NCBI RefSeq assembly: GCF_003011895.2
Contig: NZ_PXWF02000269.1
Location: 1 to 33,757 of the forward strand
Origin: Massilia glaciei
GTDB taxonomy: Bacteria > Pseudomonadota > Gammaproteobacteria > Burkholderiales > Burkholderiaceae_D
Length of the DNA: 33,757 nucleotides
Reading direction: 5' to 3'
Shown here: piece by piece, positions 28,882 to 33,757 of the stretch
Position numbering within the stretch: the first letter of the stretch is position 1
How the letters are laid out: each line of letters begins with the position of its first letter
Translations under genes and position numbers: made by a program
Notes under the pieces: model-generated
Database searches by the model: none
Told to the model about the DNA's origin: nothing
What the model saw: the letters and a program-made list of their open reading frames with translations, nothing else

Positions 28882-30588
28882 ATGTCAAATCCTTACGACC
28901 AAATCCTTATCGATACGGCAATCGTGGAAGATTTCTCCGGCTTAAAACAGTATATGGCGGCAGCGGCCTCTGTTCTGTCCGGTGCGATCATGAGTGGCTG
29001 TGGGGCCGGGACGGGCAAGGGGCCTGCCCAACTGCCGCCAACCGGACCGATCGCGCCCACCCCGGGTCCGCCCACGGCGACGCAGGCTTCGCGCTTCCTC
29101 ATGCAGGCCTCGATGGGCGCAACGCGCGAACAAATTGCCAAGGTACAAGAGCTCGGATATGCCGGGTGGCTCGACGATCAGATCGCGACGCCGGTTTCGG
29201 GCACGTCCTGGGCCTGGTTGGTTGGTGCCGGTTTCGCCACTTCCACCGAATCCGAGGCCGGCACCGATGCGTGCATTTGGCGCAAATTGCTGTCCGCGCC
29301 TGACACCTTGCGCCAGCGCGTTACGCTGGCGCTTTCAGAGATCATCGTCGGTGCCGTGTCGGGTTTTTTCGAAGGACAGTGGCGCGCGTTCTCGGCCGCG
29401 ACCTTGCTAGATTTGTTGCAAGCGAATGCCTTTGGAAATTACCGAATTTTGTTGCAACAGATATCGCTTAGCACGCCGATGGGCGAGTTTCTGACTTATA
29501 TCGACAATATGAAATTCGATCCCGCGACAGGCGCTATGCCTGACGAAAATTTTGCGCGCGAAATCATGCAGTTGTTCTCAATCGGACTGATCCAGCTAAA
29601 TCCAGATGGCTCACCCAAACTCGTCAACGGCAAACCACAAGAAACGTACACCCTTGACGACGTTGTCGGTCTGGCGCGCGTGTTTACGGGATATGGCTAC
29701 GACGCCACGTTCGGCTATTCGACCCCGGAGTACAAACGACTACCCCTCATTCAGCTTGCGGGACGCCATGAATACGGCAGCAAGAAATTTCTGGGAACGA
29801 CCATTGTGGCCGGAACAAATCCCGCCGACAGCTTGGCGCAGGCCCTCGACACCATTTTCGCGCATCCTAACGTTGCCCCCTTCATCGGCAAGCAGTTGAT
29901 TCAACGCTTAGTGTGCAGTAACCCTAGCTCGGCCTATGTGGCTCGCGTGAGCGCCGTGTTTAACAACGATGGGAACGGTGTCAAAGGCAATCTGACGGCC
30001 GTGTTGAAAGCCATCTTGCTAGATGAAGAGGCGCGCGCAGACATCGACGACACCGCCCCCGGATACGGCAAGCTGCGGGAGCCTATCCTGCGCTTGGCAG
30101 CATGGGCCCGCGCATTTAAGGCTACCTCGCCCAGCGACACATGGAACGTGGGCGACACCTCGGACGCTGGCAAGGCGCTGGCGCAAAGCCCGCTGCGCGC
30201 GCCAAGCGTCTTCAATTTTTTCAGGCCGGGATATGTGCCTCCGAACAGTGAGATCAGCAACTCCGGGATGGTAGCGCCGGAATTCCAGATCACGAATGAA
30301 ACATCGGTCGTCGGCTACGTGAACTTCATGCAAAGGGTGATTTGCGACGGCATCGGCGATGTCAAGGCCGACTATGGAAGCCTGCTGCCACTGGCTGACA
30401 ACGCCCGCACCTTGGTTGACGAGATCAATCTCGTGTTGACGGCCGGACAGTTGTCGGCGACCACCGTGGTCCTGATCGTGGGGGCACTCAACACCTTGCC
30501 AAGCGGTACCGACGCGTCCCGTCTCGCTCGGATCCATGCCACGCTGGTCATGGTGATGGCGGCACCCGAGTTCATCGTTCAAAAATAG
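28882..30588 (+). CDS. DUF1800 family exported protein
   Basis: This 568-residue protein matches the DUF1800 family, found with DUF1501 proteins in many bacteria and probably located outside the cytoplasm. The N-terminus has a hydrophobic stretch with a lipobox-like end (ASVLSGAIMSGC, about residues 31-42) after a long n-region. The body shows the family patterns TQASRFLMQASMGATREQIAKV, LRQRVTLALSEIIVG, NFAREIMQLFSIGLIQLNPDG, VVGLARVFTGYGY and LAQSPLRAPSVFNFFRPGY. No enzymatic activity is established for the family to my knowledge. The ATG at 28882 has AAAGG eight bases upstream; a GTG nine bases earlier is less likely. It lies 9 bases before the DUF1501 gene, so the two form an operon. Base use is less GC-rich than the flagellar genes. 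Confidence 0.88.
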   Translation: MSNPYDQILIDTAIVEDFSGLKQYMAAAASVLSGAIMSGCGAGTGKGPAQLPPTGPIAPTPGPPTATQASRFLMQASMGATREQIAKVQELGYAGWLDDQIATPVSGTSWAWLVGAGFATSTESEAGTDACIWRKLLSAPDTLRQRVTLALSEIIVGAVSGFFEGQWRAFSAATLLDLLQANAFGNYRILLQQISLSTPMGEFLTYIDNMKFDPATGAMPDENFAREIMQLFSIGLIQLNPDGSPKLVNGKPQETYTLDDVVGLARVFTGYGYDATFGYSTPEYKRLPLIQLAGRHEYGSKKFLGTTIVAGTNPADSLAQALDTIFAHPNVAPFIGKQLIQRLVCSNPSSAYVARVSAVFNNDGNGVKGNLTAVLKAILLDEEARADIDDTAPGYGKLREPILRLAAWARAFKATSPSDTWNVGDTSDAGKALAQSPLRAPSVFNFFRPGYVPPNSEISNSGMVAPEFQITNETSVVGYVNFMQRVICDGIGDVKADYGSLLPLADNARTLVDEINLVLTAGQLSATTVVLIVGALNTLPSGTDASRLARIHATLVMVMAAPEFIVQK

Positions 30589-30597
30589 GAGTCCACC

Positions 30598-32007
30598 ATG
30601 AAAAACGACAACAGTAACGTCACCAATGGATCACGGCGCGCTTTTCTGAAACGCGCAGGCTCTCTTTCGCTCGCCAGCGTGGCGGCGCCATGGTTGATCA
30701 ACTTGTCTGCGCTTGCCGATGCCAGTGCGGCCACGACAGGCGAATACAAGGCGTTGGTATGCATCTTTCTTTCGGGTGGCAATGACCAGGCAAACACACT
30801 GGTGCCCTACGATAGCGGCAACCACACACTGTATCAGCGCTACCGTCCGTCGTTTGCGTACAGCCGGCAACAGCTCGCCGCGGGCGCGCTTGCATCAGAA
30901 AACACGGCACTCGACTCGGCCGGTTTCGCGCACGACTATGCGCTCCCGCCTGCACTGGCGCCATTGCTTGCCCTTTTTAATGAAAAGCGTTTGGGGGTGA
31001 TGCTGAATATGGGTACGCTGGTCGAGCCGACGACGAAGCAACAATACACCGGAAAGTCGGTTCGCCTGCCATCCAAACTTTTCTCGCACAACGACCAGCA
31101 ATCCATTTGGCAATCGTCGTTCCCCGAGGGTGCTGCTTCGGGTTGGGGCGGGAGAATGGGGGACTTGTTCCAATCGAACAATCAGAACAAAGTGTTTTCA
31201 AACATTAGCCTTGCCGGCAACGCGGTTTTCCTGTCGGGAAACTCGGCCATGCAATACCATGTTTCAATAGATGGCCCGGTGAAGATGGAGGCTCTGCGGG
31301 ACCCGTTGTTCGGGTCGGCGGCATGTTCGGCGGCGTTGCGCACCCTGATCAGCGAACCGCGCGACAACATCTTTGAAAGCGAGTACAACCGCATCAACAA
31401 GCGCGCCTTGGAATCCGAGGAGCTTTTGTCGTCCTCGCTTGCATCGGCAGCTCGCCTCAATACCATTTTCCCCGCCAATAACCCGCTCGCAAAGCAACTT
31501 CAAATGGTCGCGCGGATGATCTCGATTGCGCCTGCGCTGGGCGTAAAACGGCAAATTTTCTACGTCACGCTGAACGGTTTCGACAACCACTACAGCCTGC
31601 TCGCTCCCCATACCCACCTGTTGGGACAACTGGGGATGGCGATGAGTGCCTTTTATTCGGCAACCGCCGAGCTTAATGTCGCAAACGATGTCACTTCGTT
31701 TACCGCCTCCGAATTCGGTCGCACGCTGTCGGCAAACACGAACGGGGGCACCGACCATGGCTGGGGTGGCATGCAATTTGTGATGGGCGGCGCGGTAAAG
31801 GGAAAACGCTTTTACGGCAACGCTCCCATTCTGGCCAATGACGGACCGGATGATGTGGGCCAAGGCCGTCTGCTCCCGACCATGTCTATCGAACAATTTG
31901 CCGCCACGCTCGGTGGATGGTTTGGCGTGTCCGACAGCGACTTGCTGGAGGTGCTCCCGAACCTGCGCAATTTCAGCGCCAGCGCAAGAAAATTGGACTT
32001 CGTCTAA
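30598..32007 (+). CDS. DUF1501 family exported protein (Tat signal)
   Basis: The 469-residue protein has a twin-arginine signal (SRRAFLKR at residues 12-19, hydrophobic region to about 40, likely cleavage after ADASA), so it is exported folded. The mature part has FLSGGNDQANTLVPYD, LNMGTLVEPTTKQQY, LFSHNDQQSIWQSS, SEFGRTLSANTNGGTDHGWGG and GGAVKGKRFYG, the signature blocks of DUF1501 (alkaline-phosphatase/sulfatase-like fold). The conserved Asp, His and Asn residues suggest a metal-dependent hydrolase, but the substrate is unknown. It pairs with the DUF1800 gene 9 bases upstream, as in many genomes. Confidence 0.92.
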   Translation: MKNDNSNVTNGSRRAFLKRAGSLSLASVAAPWLINLSALADASAATTGEYKALVCIFLSGGNDQANTLVPYDSGNHTLYQRYRPSFAYSRQQLAAGALASENTALDSAGFAHDYALPPALAPLLALFNEKRLGVMLNMGTLVEPTTKQQYTGKSVRLPSKLFSHNDQQSIWQSSFPEGAASGWGGRMGDLFQSNNQNKVFSNISLAGNAVFLSGNSAMQYHVSIDGPVKMEALRDPLFGSAACSAALRTLISEPRDNIFESEYNRINKRALESEELLSSSLASAARLNTIFPANNPLAKQLQMVARMISIAPALGVKRQIFYVTLNGFDNHYSLLAPHTHLLGQLGMAMSAFYSATAELNVANDVTSFTASEFGRTLSANTNGGTDHGWGGMQFVMGGAVKGKRFYGNAPILANDGPDDVGQGRLLPTMSIEQFAATLGGWFGVSDSDLLEVLPNLRNFSASARKLDFV

Positions 32008-32323
32008 ATCGGAACCGCTTCACGCGATCCTTTCCCGGGCACAGATGTCGTCTAGTGCCTCGGGTTTGCCTCGCATTCAAAGCCGGAGACCTCAAACTTG
32101 TCTATACCACATCATCATTGCCGCGTCTGCTAATTTTTAATCAATTTGGCATTTTTGCAAAAAAATTCGAGAAAACAATTTTCAACTTTACATGGCCGCG
32201 TTAATCCGTGAGTATTCATTCATGAGTTTGCTTATCGAAGAATAATTTTTTTCTTTATGGAAACTTAAAATTTAAGGCTGCAACAAAGCGGTCCACTATA
32301 AAAATCACTTTCGGAGAACACAA
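32008..32323 (+). promoter_or_regulatory. AT-rich gap with the M35 protease promoter region
   Basis: No gene is supported in these 316 bases. The first part is about 50-60% GC; from 32120 on it is AT-rich with several A/T runs. A palindrome cttaaa-a-tttaag lies at 32264-32276. A TATAAA word at 32297-32302 is a fair -10 for the protease, though the -35 is not clear. GGAG at 32312-32315 is the ribosome site, eight bases before the ATG. Confidence 0.45.
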
Positions 32324-33391
32324 ATGAATTGGAATACTACGGCCAAGACCAGTATTGCTGTGATGATCGCCGCCATGTGCGCTTCTGCGCAAGCGGGCAA
32401 CAACGGCGTCACGGTCAGCGTTGCAGCAGAGAAAACCAAACTGAGCAAGAGCGATGACGTCGTCGTCAAGGTCACGATCAAGAACACCTCGTCGTCCCCG
32501 CAATACGTCCTCAAGTGGTACACCCCGTTCGCCGAAATCGAAGAGTCGCTGTTCAAAGTAACGCGCGACGGCGTCGACGTGCCGTACGAGGGCGCCCACT
32601 ACAAGCGCCAGGCGCCAAAGGCAACGGACTACTACGTGCTCAAGCCAGGCGCATCGCACACCACCAAGGTTGAACTGTCGAGCATGTACGACATGAGCAT
32701 CACCGGCGCCTACTCGATCAGCTACGACACCAAGTCGCTGAGCATGTTCAATGACGAGATGAGCGGCAACAAGAAGGCCAAGAAGGAAATCGGCGAGATG
32801 AAATCGACCCCGGCATCGCTGTGGATCGATGGCAGCTTGCCGCGCGGCACGCTGGCGAAAGCCCCCGCCCCGCAGCCGCCATCGACGATGGGGCTGTCGT
32901 TTACCAAGTGCACCGCGTCCCAGCAAAGCACCGTGACCGCGGCCATCGCCGCCGGCCTGAACATGGCCACCAACAGCGACGCCTACATGTCCGGCTCGCT
33001 TGGCGCGCGCTACACCAAGTGGTTCGGCGCGGCCGATTCGACCCGCGCTGCCAAGGTCAAGGGCAACTTCGCCTCGATCAAGGATGCGTTCGCAAACAAG
33101 CCGGTCACCGTGGACTGCGGTTGCAAGAAGACCTACTACGCCTACGTGTACCCGAGCCAGCCGTACAAAATCTACGTGTGCAAGGCGTTCTGGTCGGCGC
33201 CAATGACGGGCACCGATTCGAAAGGCGGCACCATGGTTCATGAAATGAGCCACTTCACCGCCGTCGCCGGCACCGACGACTGGGTCTATGGCCAATCGGG
33301 CGCTGCCAGCTTGGCCATCAGCGATCCGAACAAAGCGGTCGACAATGCCGACTCGCACGAGTATTTTGCCGAGAACACCCCTAACCTGTAA
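32324..33391 (+). CDS. Secreted M35 (aspzincin) metalloprotease
   Basis: The 355-residue protein has a signal peptide (residues 1-24, cleavage after ASAQA). Residues about 25-180 form an Ig-like, strand-rich N-terminal part. The C-terminal peptidase carries HEMSH (His306, Glu307, His310) and GTDDWVYG (316-323), the HExxH and GTxDxxYG motifs that define aspzincins, with Asp319 as third zinc ligand. Several Cys in the C-terminal part (FTKCTAS, DCGCKK, YVCKAF) suggest disulfides. The family is peptidyl-Lys metalloendopeptidase (M35, deuterolysin), secreted to degrade protein. The gene stands alone with its own promoter region and a strong terminator. The activity call is firm; the exact cleavage preference is not. 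Confidence 0.93.
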   Translation: MNWNTTAKTSIAVMIAAMCASAQAGNNGVTVSVAAEKTKLSKSDDVVVKVTIKNTSSSPQYVLKWYTPFAEIEESLFKVTRDGVDVPYEGAHYKRQAPKATDYYVLKPGASHTTKVELSSMYDMSITGAYSISYDTKSLSMFNDEMSGNKKAKKEIGEMKSTPASLWIDGSLPRGTLAKAPAPQPPSTMGLSFTKCTASQQSTVTAAIAAGLNMATNSDAYMSGSLGARYTKWFGAADSTRAAKVKGNFASIKDAFANKPVTVDCGCKKTYYAYVYPSQPYKIYVCKAFWSAPMTGTDSKGGTMVHEMSHFTAVAGTDDWVYGQSGAASLAISDPNKAVDNADSHEYFAENTPNL

Positions 33392-33416
33392 TTCCAGGTA
33401 GGGCGCTTCAGATGGA

Positions 33417-33457
33417 AGCGGGTTGGACGGTCTGGGGACCGCCAACCCGCTTTTTTT
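33417..33457 (+). terminator. Intrinsic terminator of the M35 protease gene
   Basis: agcgggttgg and cggtc on the left pair with gaccg and ccaacccgct on the right (one bulged A, loop tggg), and a run of seven or more T follows (33451-33457). The stem is long and the T-run is directly after it. It lies 26 bases past the stop. Confidence 0.93.
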
Positions 33458-33757
33458 ATGCCCGCGCGACTTACCGCAAGTAGCGGGACTAATGTTCAAA
33501 ATTTAACATTCCGCGCGATCCGTCCCAAAATAGACATTCAGCCGACGCCAATTTTTCATAGCACGCAATGCGAACTCCGCAATCAAAAATAACAATTCAA
33601 AAACATTGAATGTTCGCAAAAACTTCACACTTACGATTGATTCTGCGTTTACTTGAAGTCGAGGTTTGTGTGAGCATGAATACATGAGTTGGCAGAAGCG
33701 GGACGGTACAGGCGCCCCGCGCGCGCTCATATTCTTGTGCAAGTACCCACTAAAAAA
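33458..33757. other. AT-richer non-coding end of the window
   Basis: No convincing gene is seen in the last 300 bases. Two palindromes share the same half-site words: aatgtt/aacatt separated by 8 bases (33491-33510) and aacatt-g-aatgtt (33602-33614). They may be operators for a gene beyond the right edge. A short - strand frame here has no family resemblance and no ribosome site. Confidence 0.4.

Noticed and set aside
32255-33499. - strand open frame (414 codons) opposite the M35 gene
   Set aside because: The + strand frame has a signal peptide, catalytic motifs and a terminator; the reverse frame has none.
33503-33742. 79-codon - strand open frame at the right edge
   Set aside because: No ribosome site, no recognisable domain, and it overlaps a palindrome; it looks like chance.

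Overview
The window is a high-GC chromosomal segment. Its flagellar genes, the enteric-type sigma-28 promoters and the gene order (fliK-fliL-M-N-O-P-Q-R on the + strand, flgB-to-flgL on the - strand, flgA and flgM-flgN on the + strand) suggest a motile betaproteobacterium, most likely Burkholderiales, family Oxalobacteraceae (Massilia/Duganella/Janthinobacterium type). That placement comes from gene content and general resemblance, not from a search.

Layout: (1) 1-5056, + strand: the end of fliK, then the fliLMNOPQR operon, which encodes stator/switch proteins and the export-gate proteins. (2) 5096-5664, - strand: a RelE/ParE-type toxin and an antitoxin upstream of it, with a 10-bp-periodic operator candidate. 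(3) 5877-14771, - strand: a seven-gene, mostly overlapping operon that is not flagellar. In transcription order it encodes a membrane fatty-acid desaturase-like protein, a CarS-like (CDP-archaeol synthase family) membrane protein, a rifampicin-phosphotransferase/PEP-synthase-like dikinase, a UbiA-like membrane protein, a zinc-ribbon SAM methyltransferase, a PlsC-type acyltransferase, and a fusion of a thioester reductase to an APH/choline-kinase-like domain. This looks like an uncharacterised lipid or lipid-linked metabolite pathway and is the best candidate here for an undescribed system. (4) 15189-26841, - strand: flgL, flgK, flgJ, flgI, flgH, flgG, flgF, flgE, flgD, flgC, flgB (read in reverse), covering rod, rings, hook and hook-filament junction. 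(5) 26994-28673, + strand: flgA and flgM-flgN. (6) 28882-32007, + strand, visibly less GC-rich: a DUF1800/DUF1501 pair of exported proteins. (7) 32324-33391: a secreted M35 (aspzincin) metalloprotease with a clear intrinsic terminator.

The noncoding DNA has structure of its own. Two 96-bp palindromic elements (15034-15129 and 18543-18638) share their arms and have an inner hairpin whose paired bases covary. A third, related 158-bp element (22606-22763) lies inside the flg operon between flgG and flgF, with a 20/21-bp tandem array on one side and eleven 9-bp repeats on the other. Sigma-28 type promoters stand before flgKL and flgMN. The hook protein FlgE carries an alanine-rich insertion of about 100 residues.

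How the genes work together: FliPQR and FliO form the export gate. FliM and FliN form the C-ring, and FliL works with the stators. FlgA, FlgI, FlgH and FlgJ build the rod and its rings through peptidoglycan and outer membrane. FlgB, C, F and G form the rod, FlgD and FlgE (with FliK as ruler) the hook, and FlgK and FlgL the junction. FlgM holds sigma-28 until the hook is complete, and FlgN chaperones FlgK and FlgL. The two sigma-28 sites fit the late-gene timing of flgKL and flgMN.
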